A DNA stretch of 64,000 nucleotides from Peribacillus sp. ACCC06369. GTDB taxonomy: Bacteria; Bacillota; Bacilli; Bacillales; DSM-1321. The translations under genes were made by a program, and so were the position numbers. Of the stretch, positions 18,894 to 27,767 are shown piece by piece; positions within the stretch are counted from its first letter, which is position 1; every line of letters begins with the position of its first letter. The notes beneath the pieces were generated by a model, which was not told the origin of the DNA, did not search any database, and saw only the letters and a list, made by a program, of their open reading frames with translations. Location: contig NZ_JAUCEN010000002.1 in NCBI RefSeq assembly GCF_030348945.1, positions 1,860,001 through 1,924,000 of the forward strand. The letters are read 5' to 3'.

Positions 18894-19750
18894 GGTTCTG
18901 GTGCAAATATGACTTGTTAGGAACATAGAACCTCAATATCCTTTTCATCTATGAATTATGAGGCTACTCCAAATAATTTATGTATAAATTCAATCTCACT
19001 TTGGACAGACTTTACCCCTTGTTGAAGTTGTCCTTTTTTCAGCATATGCATCACCTCCACTCCACATATGATTTGTTTGGCTGTTCGAAACGTTTTTAAT
19101 CCTAGCATAGAACGGAATCGCTACTTTATAAAGCGATGATCTTGCTCCACTATGTTATTCAAGTACTTCTGTTGTCTAAGTTGCATACCATCAGGTATGC
19201 TTTTCTCTTTTTTCACCTCTTCAATTACTATAGGATAAGCCGGATTCTTATCGACCGTCATGACACGAGGCTTAGAAACATGAAAAGACCGTAAAGCTTT
19301 CTTGAAAAAGCGCTTTGCAGCCTTATTGTTTCTTGTTTTACTGAGATAAAAATAAATCGTGTTTCCTTTGGAATCCACTGCACGATACAGATACATCCAT
19401 TGACCTTTTACTTTGATATACTTTTCATCTACTTTTCATGAATCATTGATTGGCTTAAGATGACGTCGTATTCGCTCATCTAATTCAGGACCATACTGTT
19501 GAACCCAACGCATAATCGTTGTGTGAGCAATTGATAAGCCTCGTTCCTCCATCATTTCCACTACATCACGAAAACTTAGGTTGTATCGAAGGTACCATCT
19601 GACTGTTAGAAAAAAGGTCCGGCTGATAATGTTTACACTTAAATACATTCTGCTTTTCCATACTAATCACGTTCTTTTTAGATTAATAGTATTAGTATGT
19701 CCAAGTTTAAGAGATTACTTGCAAGTGTATTAAATTTTTGCACCAGAACC
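18894..19750 (-). mobile_element. IS6-family (IS240-like) element with perfect terminal repeats
   Basis: The 14-bp terminal repeats GGTTCTGGTGCAAA (18894-18907) and TTTGCACCAGAACC (19737-19750) are perfect and enclose 857 bp with one transposase gene. No 8-bp target duplication is seen in the flanks (TTTCTTGT versus GTTCGACC), suggesting an old insertion or a rearranged end. Two more degraded relatives lie at 28494 and 46188. Confidence 0.9.
18956..19661 (-). pseudogene. IS6-family DDE transposase, inactivated
   Basis: The minus strand reads from MEKQNVFKCKHYQP through TVRWYLRYNLSFRDVVEMME, the HTH region TTIMRWVQQYGPELD and the DDE core (KVDEKYIKVKGQWMYLYRAV, VMTVDKNPAYP, NNIVEQDHRFIK) to FIHKLFGVAS. 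It has a frameshift near 19620 and two Trp-to-stop changes: TGA in NDS-stop-KVDE (about 19436) and TAG after HRFIK (about 19121). It cannot make active protein; family length is otherwise complete. Confidence 0.88.
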
Positions 19751-20125
19751 GTTCGACCGTTTATGTGTTGATTTTTTCTTATTAAGCAATCGGACCATAT
19801 TGTAGATATGTGACATCAACCAAAAGTTTTAGTAAAATGAAAGCTTTTATTTGAAAACACTTTATGAAAAATTATACTTGAATACATTAATTTTTAAATA
19901 ATTTAAAGACTAACCATATTAATGTCCAATATGACATTAATATGGTTTTTAAGTGGAATACAAATGGGGAAAATATCCTTTAATTTTACTAAATAATGAA
20001 TCTTCTGACCAATAATGCAGGGCCTTCCCAATGGAATACCATCATTGCAGTTCCATTCAAATCAAAATCTTAAAAATACCAAGATTGCTATATTTATAAC
20101 CAAGAAAGATAGATGACCTTCTTTA
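19751..20125. other. Intergenic AT-rich stretch
   Basis: There is no gene-like frame. It contains one strong hairpin, listed separately, and the promoter region of the truncated isomerase gene. Confidence 0.4.
19911..19950. terminator. Strong terminator of a lost gene
   Basis: The 15-bp perfect arms AACCATATTAATGTC and GACATTAATATGGTT enclose a 6-nt loop, followed by TTTT. Confidence 0.75.
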
Positions 20126-20141
20126 TAAAACCGTTTACGAT
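20126..20141 (+). promoter_or_regulatory. Possible cre site before sugar isomerase fragment
   Basis: On the minus strand the sequence reads CGTAAACGGTTTTA, 12 of 14 matches to the cre consensus. It lies 30 bp before an AGGAGG SD, fitting a catabolite-controlled sugar gene whose body is lost. Confidence 0.35.
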
Positions 20142-20171
20142 ATATGTATTATAGTTAGGAGGTCGTAAATT

Positions 20172-20405
20172 ATGCAATCATCTATATCTTTAGAAAATGT
20201 ACAAAACTCATTAAGAATGTATAAAAAACCACGTATCGGTTTGTACTCAACAGGGCTTGCAGCTTATTGGGAGCAGTTTCCCATATTACATGATCGCCTT
20301 GTTAATTATGGGAATTTCATCGCCGAGAAAATGGGGAAATGGGGAGAAATTCATAACTTTGGGATGGTAGATACGGCAGAAAAAGGGAAAGAAGCAGGGG
20401 CCTAG
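20172..20405 (+). pseudogene. N-terminal fragment of L-fucose/arabinose-isomerase-like protein
   Basis: The 77 codons resemble the first segment of COG2160-type sugar isomerases: RIGLYSTGLAAYWEQFP, then LVNYGNFIAEKMGKWGE and FGMVDTAEKGKEAG. A strong AGGAGG (20158-20163) precedes the ATG. The rest of the roughly 450-residue enzyme is missing: at 20406 the sequence changes to a sigma-factor tail. It is therefore a deletion-junction remnant. Confidence 0.65.
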
Positions 20406-20548
20406 AGGACCTTACCTATATAGAAATGTCTGATAAATTAAATACTCACGCCAAGTCTATAGATAATGCGTTGCAGAGAGTGAAGAGAAAATTGGAGAGT
20501 TTATTAGAACTTAGAAATAGACACGCAATTGAAGGTCACCTTCAATAG
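20406..20548 (+). pseudogene. C-terminal region-4 fragment of a SigH-like sigma factor
   Basis: The frame reads EDLTYIEMSDKLNTHAKSID, then NALQRVKRKLESLLELRN, and ends at TAG 20546-20548. This matches sigma-70 region 4.2 as in SigH (Y-EI---LN-H-KSIDNALQRVKRKLE). The helix-turn-helix is present but the core-binding regions are absent. It is directly joined to the isomerase fragment. Confidence 0.7.
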
Positions 20549-20612
20549 TTAAAAGAGCCGTTTGCTATTAAGTTGCTCTTTTGGCCAAAGGGTTATAAAA
20601 TCCTTTGGCTTT
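20549..20612 (+). terminator. Two tandem hairpins after the sigma-factor tail
   Basis: AAAAGAGC...GCTCTTTT is followed by GCCAAAGG...CCTTTGGC. The first is a likely terminator of the original sigma-factor gene. Confidence 0.6.
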
Positions 20613-20943
20613 ATGTGTTTGAAAAACCTTAATAGTATTTCGTAGTGCAATTAAAAAAACAACAAACACCGGTATGGAAGGAAGGGCACTGATGTTATCA
20701 GAAAGATTAAAACAATTATTCTCGCAACAAGCAAGTGGAATAGACTATGCCATTCTACTAGCACCAATACTGTAATTGGCTACTTAATTTCTATAGCTCA
20801 CCAATATGGAGAACTTATTTTTTATGATACCCATTTTATTATATAGAAATAGAGACGAGTCTAGTAATAAAGAATACCATCGTTGTTATACCTTTATGTA
20901 TTATGGCGTTTTTCTTTTAAACAATGGATATCATTGTTGAGTA
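20613..20943. other. Decayed stretch before the Rhs fragment
   Basis: A 27-codon frame (MLSERLKQLFSQQASGIDYA onward, about 20693-20776) has a good-looking start but ends quickly. Nothing else is recognisable. Confidence 0.3.
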
Positions 20944-22301
20944 CCGGCCAAGTGACACAAATGAATGATGCCAACTTATTAAGTACTTTGACATATACAA
21001 GCAAAGTACAACAACCATTTAAAATTACGTATGACTATACGAAAAATGGTAATATTGCTAAAGAAACAGCAAATGGACAAGAAAGTACTTTTGCGTATGA
21101 TCAAAACAATCAATTGACAATAGAAAACTTACCAGGTGGAACGGTGAATACGTATACGTATGATGCAGTAGGAAATCGTACAAAATCGAATGTAGATGGA
21201 AACGAATCTACATTCACGTATAATGATGCCAACCAAATTACGAAGAAAAATGACGCAACATACAAATATGATGCCGATGGTAATTTAGTGCAAGATGAAA
21301 ACTATCAATACACATATAATGAACAACAGCGTTTAACAATAGTTCAGACAGTGGATGGGAAAGATGTCGCGTCTTACACGAATAATGAAAATGGTTTACG
21401 TATGAGCAAAACAGTCGGTGACACAACACATGAGTACTTTTATAATGATGAAGTGTTAAATATGGAAGTTGTTAAAGTGGACAATGACATCAAACAGTAT
21501 CGTTCATATGAATGGAGTGGTTATACACCACTTGGTATGATTGTCAAAGCAAAAGATGATGCAGGTAAGTTTGACACCAAAGCATATCAATTTATCACGA
21601 ACCAACGTGGTGATGTCTTAAGCATTCGTGACAGCGAAGATAAAGAAGTCGGTTCATATCAATACGATACGTATGGCAATATTTTAGCCGTAAAAGGCAC
21701 AGTGGCGGAAGAAAACCCAGTACGTTATGCCGGTTATTACTATGATGAAGAAACGAAAAATTATTATTTACAAGCCCGTTATTACAATCCACAGAATGGA
21801 TCATTCCTAGCATTAGATCCACATTCAGGTGACGATGATGAACCACTTTCGCAGAATGGGTATACTTATGCGAATAATAATCCCGTAATGTATACAGATC
21901 CAAATGGGCAAATTGCAAAATATATTGCTCAAGCATTACTTTTTTTGGCAAAACCTTTAATAAAGAAATATGGAGGAGCAGCTTTAACAAAAGCAAGAAA
22001 GTATATGATTCAAAAAGCTTCTAAATATTTAAAAAAATGGGGTTCTAAATATATCATTGAGTCTAATGGAGGAGTATTACTTAAAGTTAGAGAGAAAGGG
22101 AAAGGACGAGTTTTTTCTCTAGACTATCATACACTACCAAAGGTAGCTTATTTGAAAAAATGGGGAAAGAAAACCAGTAAGCAATATGGAAAAGGAATTT
22201 GGCATTATCATTATAAATCAGAGGTGCATTACATTATAGCTGAATTTATACCATCTAATGTCTATATAAAAACATCAGCAAAATATAAGGTGGTATGGTA
22301 A
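20944..22301 (+). pseudogene. Rhs/WapA-type polymorphic toxin, C-terminal part with toxin domain
   Basis: The frame is open from 20883, but Rhs-like sequence begins about 20944. YD repeats (YTYDAVGNRTKSN, YKYDADGNLVQDE, YQYDTYGNILAVKG) lead to the Rhs core end YYLQARYYNPQNGSFLALDP and YTYANNNPVMYTDPNG. After this hallmark comes a separate variable domain of about 130 residues, basic and lysine-rich, containing FSLDYHTLPK and GIWHYHYKSE. Histidine pairs like these recur in Rhs nuclease tips. The N-terminal secretion and shell parts are gone, so this is a displaced toxin cassette. The immunity candidate overlaps its stop codon. Confidence 0.85.
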
Positions 22302-22846
22302 TGGAAATATCATTAAATGATTTTTTAGTTGGTGACGGTTTTTCATATATTTTTAAATCTGGGAAGAGAGGTTTGATAAATTTTTATTTTTTTATTGATT
22401 CGGTTGAAGAGGATTTAACTACGAGTTATAGCCAAAGCTTAAAAGAATTTTTAAAAAAGTTAAATAAGTATCCGATTTATTTGCATGGAATTAGTGGTTC
22501 GATGGAAATTAATATAACGAAAGGTGCAAAAACATCGAAAATTTCGCCTAGAAATTATCATCATTTAGTAGAAATAAATAATATTGAAGAACTAGTCAAT
22601 TATTTTCCTATAGCCTATTTGGACGCTTTTAACAATGAGAGTATTTTGTTTTCTACTGAGAAAACAATAGAAATGGATTTTACGAGTGACATTGGTTTAG
22701 CGAGATTTATTTTGGACTATACAAAAACGATATCAAAAGATAGATATTATCTTTGGGTAGGTCATGACGGAATAGGTTTTGACTTCATTTCGAATTTTTC
22801 TGATTATCCGTACAATAAAGTTCAGATTACAAGTGATGAGGATTAA
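22301..22846 (+). CDS. Candidate immunity protein for the adjacent Rhs toxin
   Basis: This 181-residue acidic, probably cytosolic protein has no motif I recognise. Evidence for immunity is positional: its ATG shares a base with the toxin stop (TAATG), and AAGGTGG at 22288-22294 is correctly spaced for it. The ATG at 22295 is in frame but too close to the SD. Rhs and CDI toxins are almost always followed by their cognate inhibitor. Low GC (many TTT/ATT/AAA codons) is typical of such cassettes. An in-frame short extension follows the stop. Confidence 0.7.
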   Translation: MEISLNDFLVGDGFSYIFKSGKRGLINFYFFIDSVEEDLTTSYSQSLKEFLKKLNKYPIYLHGISGSMEINITKGAKTSKISPRNYHHLVEINNIEELVNYFPIAYLDAFNNESILFSTEKTIEMDFTSDIGLARFILDYTKTISKDRYYLWVGHDGIGFDFISNFSDYPYNKVQITSDED

Positions 22847-22867
22847 ACGAAAACGTATCAATTTATC

Positions 22868-23035
22868 ATGTTTATTAAAGGTTATGACTTAATATTGGAA
22901 GATGATTATGAAAATTATAAAATATTTATAGAACTTGTTATAGAATCAATCAAAGCATGGAGAAAAGGACGTAACTCGATTCATTTCCAACACCTCCAAC
23001 ACCTTTTAACGTTTATTCAAAGAAACAACAATTGA
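22868..23035 (+). CDS. Small hypothetical ORF downstream of immunity gene
   Basis: The 55 codons (GYDLILEDDYENYKIFIELV, then IESIKAWRKGRNSIHFQHLQ) are in the same frame as the immunity gene, right after its TAA. There is no clear SD. It could be the tail of a second immunity gene left by cassette exchange, or a readthrough extension. It ends just before a strong terminator. Confidence 0.4.
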   Translation: MFIKGYDLILEDDYENYKIFIELVIESIKAWRKGRNSIHFQHLQHLLTFIQRNNN

Positions 23036-23051
23036 CAAAAAGTTCTATAGT

Positions 23052-23089
23052 AAAGCCCGACCATTCGTTCAAAATGGTCGGGCTTTTTA
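23052..23089 (+). terminator. Terminator of the Rhs/immunity cassette
   Basis: AAAGCCCGACCATT pairs with AATGGTCGGGCTTT, followed by TT. Confidence 0.88.
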
Positions 23090-23629
23090 ATGAGGTACAG
23101 TTGATTAAATTCGATTATTCAAGATACGTAAATCATTTAAAATAACAAGAATTGTACTACTTGTAATCATACGTGCTTATTGGAAGTTAATTCATTTAAA
23201 AGAATCCGTGTATTTATAATCAATCTTTTTATAAAAATCTCTATAACCTATAAAAATGAAATCCACATTTTGATAATTTTGTTCAAAATGTGTGGGTTGT
23301 TCTATTATAAATTCAGCTTTTGCAGCACACTTTTGATCAAACTTTACTTTAATCCTACAGTTAGAATTAGTAACCGGTTGTACATTTCGAATTGATTATA
23401 ATTCGCAATACGACATTGAAGCACAGGATTTTTAATAAAATATACCCGAATAACATGAAGAACTTTATGCTAATCTTTATATTTAAATGAGATACAGCGT
23501 CTATATTTTGATTTTCCAGGTTCCAGAGATGAAATATTGGGTCACCAACTTCACTTGATAGTCGATCCCTCTTCACAGATGATTCGTAAGGATAAAAAGA
23601 ATATTCACCAGAGAAGGTTCTTTCATAAC
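23090..23629. other. AT-rich stretch without recognisable gene
   Basis: Short open frames here have no start signals or familiar motifs. A hairpin-like CCACATTTTGATAA...TTCAAAATGTGTGG (about 23262-23295) is present. Confidence 0.35.
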
Positions 23630-23664
23630 AAAAAGAGAAGACTAGAAAATCTTCTCTTTTTTTA
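23630..23664. terminator. Terminator hairpin
   Basis: AAAAGAGAAGA pairs with TCTTCTCTTTT around an 8-nt loop, with A and T runs on both sides. It suits the integrase relic on the minus strand. Confidence 0.75.
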
Positions 23665-23665
23665 T

Positions 23666-23884
23666 TTAATCTTTTTCACAATAATTTGTTCTTCTCTCTT
23701 CCATCTGTTTTGCGGCCATTTTAGACTTCTCCTGCTCAGGATTTGTATAGAGGGCAGCCGTTGTGGTTGAAGTATGACCAAATTGAGTCATCAACAAATG
23801 AATATCTCCTGATTGTTCCATTAAATTCGTCCCATAGGTATGCCTACAGTTTGTGTGGGGACATGGAATTATTGGACTTAAAGG
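23666..23884 (-). pseudogene. Tyrosine recombinase (integrase) C-terminal relic
   Basis: On the minus strand one frame reads CRHTYGTNLMEQSGDIHLLM, then TQFGHTSTTTAALYTNPEQE, and ends KMAAKQMEERR...CEKD-stop. It shows the RHTYGT, GH and Tyr residues of the phage-integrase catalytic box. The N-terminal DNA-binding part and first catalytic Arg region are missing or scrambled beyond 23884. The relic suggests an integrated element once occupied this region. Confidence 0.75.
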
Positions 23885-24324
23885 CTTTGGTGTATTTCTT
23901 TACTAAAGCCTAGATGGCGCGGTTGTAAAGAGGAAAACCTTTGACTAATGGTACTTTAGTTCTATACAAAATGAGTGAAGACCACAAACCCAATAATATA
24001 AGACGCGGGAAGAATTGCTCGTGGTGATTGAAGAGCAGCGAAATAAGTTTATAAAGCCCATCCAACAAGATCTGCTCAATGAAGCAATTTCCGAGGGATT
24101 TACATAAGAGTAGGTTTTTTCGAGGTCCTCATTTTGAGGGCTCTTTTTGTTGCAATATAAATACTCAATTAATTCTAGGTATTCTGGGAGTAATGAGCGT
24201 ATATTGTATTGGATGCGCTTCAAAAGGATTATTTTAAAAATAAGCCCATTTTACTAGGTTGGTTTGATATACTAGAAATGGAAAAATTGAGAGGGTCATT
24301 TTAATGAATAGGGAAGTGTAAAAA
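23885..24324. other. Decayed DNA between integrase relic and small membrane gene
   Basis: A frame at about 24011-24109 reads EELLVVIEEQRNKFIKPIQQ then DLLNEAISEGFT, protein-like but unidentified. A hairpin AGGTCCTC...GAGGGCT followed by TTTTT (about 24121-24150) may terminate it. Confidence 0.35.
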
Positions 24325-24672
24325 ATGCTGTGGAAAATTTACTTTTGGCTAATTATAGCTATTTCGATAGCTTCGATGTTTGTAGAAGCGGTTCATGGTC
24401 CGGTGATAGAAACTACGGATACTGTAATCAGTATTATTTCCACAATTGGATTTTTTGGTTATGTATATAACAAACAATTGTTATCAAAGTCATTCTGGAA
24501 ATTCATATTTATAATTACTGTAATTGAAGTGCTTGCATATACAATGTTGGATGTGCTTAATAATCCAGAACTTGGAGTAGGAGGAATGATTTTTGTTACA
24601 GCTTTCACGCTTATCATAATGTATCCTTTCTTTCTAGGTTTATATAGATATGGATTCCGTAAGCAAAATTAG
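24325..24672 (+). CDS. Small membrane protein of unknown function
   Basis: The protein has 115 residues with about four hydrophobic segments (WKIYFWLIIAISIASMFV; VISIISTIGFFGYVY; FIFIITVIEVLAYTML; IFVTAFTLIIMYPFFLGLY). GGGAAGTG precedes the ATG by about 9 nt. I recognise no family. It lies two genes after an Rhs cassette, where orphan immunity genes often collect, so membrane immunity is one possibility. Confidence 0.6.
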   Translation: MLWKIYFWLIIAISIASMFVEAVHGPVIETTDTVISIISTIGFFGYVYNKQLLSKSFWKFIFIITVIEVLAYTMLDVLNNPELGVGGMIFVTAFTLIIMYPFFLGLYRYGFRKQN

Positions 24673-24738
24673 CTTAGTGACTTCATAATAGCAGGTGCAT
24701 TTGTTTGAATAAGGCATTAAAAAAGGAGACCATAAAAT

Positions 24739-25239
24739 ATGTTAACAGTCGATAATTATATTGATTCTATAAAAGCTAACCTTGAGAAACATTCAGATTT
24801 GTTAGTAGGTAACCTTAAAAATATCATTACATACAACTATTTTTCTGATATAGATTTGTTGGATTTTACCGCATTTATTGAGCCTGCAAATTTTGAAATT
24901 TCAATAAGGATGTTCTCTATGGATAGAGAAGCTAACGAAGTTTTCTATGAAGGTAATGACACAACAGTTTATGCAGGTAGTGTTGATGTAATTCCTGATG
25001 TAACATACTATCAGTTAATCGACAATTCATTGGATAATTTTCTTGATAATTTTTACGAAGAAAACTATCCAGCAATATACGAGTTAGAACAAAAAGCATT
25101 TACAGATTGGTTTAGTCAATGTTGGAAAAAATCAGGTGGAGATATATTGAATTTACCATCATTCTTTGTTTTCAACGATGATACTAAATCATACGAGTTA
25201 AAGAATAATCAATGGATTGATGATGAAAAATGGTCATAA
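24739..25239 (+). CDS. Acidic hypothetical protein
   Basis: The protein has 166 residues and is strongly acidic and aromatic, with no membrane segment, containing FYEGNDTTVYAGSVDVIPDV and AFTDWFSQCWKKSGGD. It has SD AAAAGGAGACC and its own terminator. I recognise no family. Composition and place near the Rhs remnant resemble immunity or SMI1-like proteins; this is a guess from context. Confidence 0.65.
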   Translation: MLTVDNYIDSIKANLEKHSDLLVGNLKNIITYNYFSDIDLLDFTAFIEPANFEISIRMFSMDREANEVFYEGNDTTVYAGSVDVIPDVTYYQLIDNSLDNFLDNFYEENYPAIYELEQKAFTDWFSQCWKKSGGDILNLPSFFVFNDDTKSYELKNNQWIDDEKWS

Positions 25240-25246
25240 GAAACGA

Positions 25247-25281
25247 TGAAGAATGCCTATATAAAGGCATTCTTTTTTATT
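25247..25281 (+). terminator. Terminator after acidic hypothetical
   Basis: GAATGCCT pairs with AGGCATTC, followed by TTTTTT. Confidence 0.85.
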
Positions 25282-25378
25282 ATCGAAATATCAACATTAA
25301 CGATTAATATAGCTTATATTTAAACATCTTAAATTTGCAACCAAAGCTTTCGCAGATTTATACTGAAACAGCTAATCT

Positions 25379-25540
25379 CAGGCCACTAAGGATCAGTTGG
25401 CCATCAAAACAGCTGAATATAACGCAAAGGTTAAAGAGCTTGCTGCAGCTAACAATACAATTAAAAACTTGAATGCTACACTTAAATATGCGGAAGAAAA
25501 GGCTGGACAAGCTGATAAGTTCGTCATTGAGATTATATAA
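25379..25540 (+). pseudogene. Coiled-coil protein C-terminal fragment
   Basis: The frame reads QATKDQLAIKTAEYNAKVKE, then LAAANNTIKNLNATLKYAEE and KAGQADKFVIEII-stop. Heptad-like alanine/leucine spacing suggests a coiled coil, perhaps the end of an exported or phage structural protein. No start is present. Confidence 0.45.
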
Positions 25541-25611
25541 AAAAATTCATTTTTTGTTATTGATAGGTTTTTGTATTACCTAATCTATATATTCTTAGGC
25601 AGCAAGGCTCA

Positions 25612-26829
25612 TTATCTTGTGATTTTTAAAGGAAGTCTTTTCACTCCAAAAACGAACGGACTTGGAATCGCCTCCAGCTCAGTCCCTTTTACACCTTCTA
25701 ATTTTGCAAATGTACTTAATAGTGTCACGAGAGCTACTTCTGCTTCTAGACGTGCAAGCGGGGCACCTAAACAAAAATGAATACCAAACCCGAAACTCAA
25801 ATGAGGATTTAATTTTCTTTCTAACGTAAACCGATTAGGTTCTGCAAACTTTTGTTCATCCCGGTTTGCCGAAGCGACCCAGCAAATTACTTGTTCCCCC
25901 TTTTGGATTGTTGTGCCCCCAACTTTGACATGTTCCTTTGTAACACGGCCAATTGCCTGTATTGGAGGATAAAAGCGTAGTGTTTCTTCTACCAATTTTG
26001 GTATTAAAGGCAAATTTGTCCTAGCTTGTTCTTGAATGTTTTTATCTTCTGTCATATAGCGTACGGCATTTGTAATTAAATTAGTTGTTGTTTCATTGCC
26101 CGCAACTAATAATAAAACACAGAAAGATAGTACCTCGTCTTCTGTTAATTTTTCCCCATCAATTTTTGCCGCTAATAATAGCGAAATTAAATCTTCTTCA
26201 GGATTAATTTTTCTCTCTAAAATTATTTTTTTGAAATATTCTTTAAGAAACCCACTTCCTTCCTTACGTTTTTGTGCCATTCTTTGGAAGGCTTCATTTG
26301 AACCATCTTTGGCCCCTGCCACGAGAACATCAGAATAGGTTTTAAAAAGATCCCGATCCTTAGCAGGGACCCCTAATAATTCGGCAATTATAATGACAGG
26401 CAACGGACCAGCAAGATTATGAACGAGATCCATAGTCCCCTTCTCATTAACTTGATCGAGAAGGTAAAGTGTCACCTCTTCGATTTTATTTTTTAAATCC
26501 TTCACTGCTTTAGGAGTGAATGCCTTGTTCACTAAGTTTCTCATTTTCGTGTGTCTAGGAGGGTCCATTGTCAAAATGCTTCCTTGAAGAGTTCCAGCCC
26601 CTCGTTCCGATGAAAACAGTTTTGGATTTTTTAGAATATAATGAACGTCTTCATATCGAAACACATCCCAGCAGCTTCGAGCCTCGTCGTACCTTACGGG
26701 AGTTTTTTGTCGTAAACTATTAAAGATTGGAAAAGGAAATAATTGATCTGCGTTCGAATCAATTTCGCTCATGGGAATGAGATTAGCATACTGCTCCACT
26801 GCGCTTGTTGATTTACGTTCTTGTGTCAT
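25612..26829 (-). CDS. Cytochrome P450, CYP109/YjiB-like
   Basis: This 405-residue soluble bacterial P450 has the I-helix oxygen motif LVAGNETTTN, the ExxR pair in EETLRFYPP, and the heme loop FGFGIHFCLGAPLARLE with the axial ligand Cys353. These enzymes hydroxylate fatty acids, terpenoids or steroids using separate ferredoxins; no redox partner is adjacent. The start at 26829 (MTQERKS) is chosen for its AAAAGGAG; an in-frame start at 26892 lacks one. The gene is isolated, with decayed DNA on both sides. Confidence 0.93.
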   Translation of the reverse strand: MTQERKSTSAVEQYANLIPMSEIDSNADQLFPFPIFNSLRQKTPVRYDEARSCWDVFRYEDVHYILKNPKLFSSERGAGTLQGSILTMDPPRHTKMRNLVNKAFTPKAVKDLKNKIEEVTLYLLDQVNEKGTMDLVHNLAGPLPVIIIAELLGVPAKDRDLFKTYSDVLVAGAKDGSNEAFQRMAQKRKEGSGFLKEYFKKIILERKINPEEDLISLLLAAKIDGEKLTEDEVLSFCVLLLVAGNETTTNLITNAVRYMTEDKNIQEQARTNLPLIPKLVEETLRFYPPIQAIGRVTKEHVKVGGTTIQKGEQVICWVASANRDEQKFAEPNRFTLERKLNPHLSFGFGIHFCLGAPLARLEAEVALVTLLSTFAKLEGVKGTELEAIPSPFVFGVKRLPLKITR

Positions 26830-26892
26830 GGTTTCATTTCTCCTTTTATTGTGCCTAATATTCATACTGAAAATAGTCATGAACCGGTTCAT

Positions 26893-27195
26893 TAACTAAG
26901 ATAACAAACTCGTAATTTGGTTTCAATTGACATAAATTGAGATATTTTTCAATAAGAAGAAAGTAATAACTCGGAAAATTTGATTCACCACCTATTGAAA
27001 AACTCTTTTGAGTTTCATAGCTTCTCGTTTAAGGTTATGCAGGTACCCCAAGTCATGCCAGCAGTGTAATACTTAGCTTTTTATATTTATATTTCAAAAA
27101 ACTCTCAAGCTATCCACAAAATTCCTACATATAAATCTATATTGATAATAAAGAAACAGTTGGGATGAAAATTGGATACGTATGATATCAGAAAA
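26893..27195. other. Intergenic region upstream of P450
   Basis: It holds the promoter of the minus-strand P450 gene. Nothing else is recognisable. Confidence 0.35.
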
Positions 27196-27400
27196 GTGAT
27201 TCATTATTATACAAGTATGGTGTTTTGAAGGCACCGATAGCAGGATGGGTCGATCCTTTATCTGCTTTATATCCGGTAGATTTTAATAGGGACGGGATAT
27301 ATGAGCTCGAAACATATCAAAGGATAGCCGGAAGGTACAATGCCGATTAACTCGGAGTTGTACAGACCGTATTGAAATGGAACGGCAGTTAGGTCCTGAC
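27196..27400 (+). pseudogene. Fragment of FG-GAP/VCBS-like exported protein
   Basis: The frame reads LYKYGVLKAPIAGWVDPLSA, then LYPVDFNRDGIYELETYQRI and AGRYNAD, a stop, then LGVVQTVLKWNG. The DFNRDGIYEL pattern is a calcium-binding repeat of VCBS/FG-GAP proteins. One internal stop and missing ends make it a relic. Confidence 0.45.
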
Positions 27401-27767
27401 CGTCAAAATGTGGCTATCTTTGGACGGGATATAGCATTTAGAAAAGGAATGTTCATGAAGAAGGTAACAGGCGAAACCTTCGCCCAAAAGATACCGAAAG
27501 CATGAAATGTATTAAGGGGAATTATATTAATAAAAAGTAATCTAAAATATAGCGGAAAAATGGATAGGGGGCTTAGTGGATTAGGTCTTCCAATATTAAT
27601 TTATCACATATTTCACGCAGAAATTGTAACGGGAGATCATCTAACAAACCATTATACCTATATTCAGCCTTATCCACTATTATTTTTAGTCTGCCGCTGA
27701 AGTTTTTACCAGAAGCAATAGGTGGGTTTCTGCAAAGGGTGTGTCAATCTAGGGATGCTGGCTACAT

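Noticed and set aside
18886..19758. Target-site duplication around the IS6 element
   Set aside because: The eight bases on each side (TTTCTTGT and GTTCGACC) do not match.
21595..21996. 133-codon minus-strand frame within the Rhs gene
   Set aside because: His/Leu-rich composition is produced by the antisense of YD repeats; no start signal.
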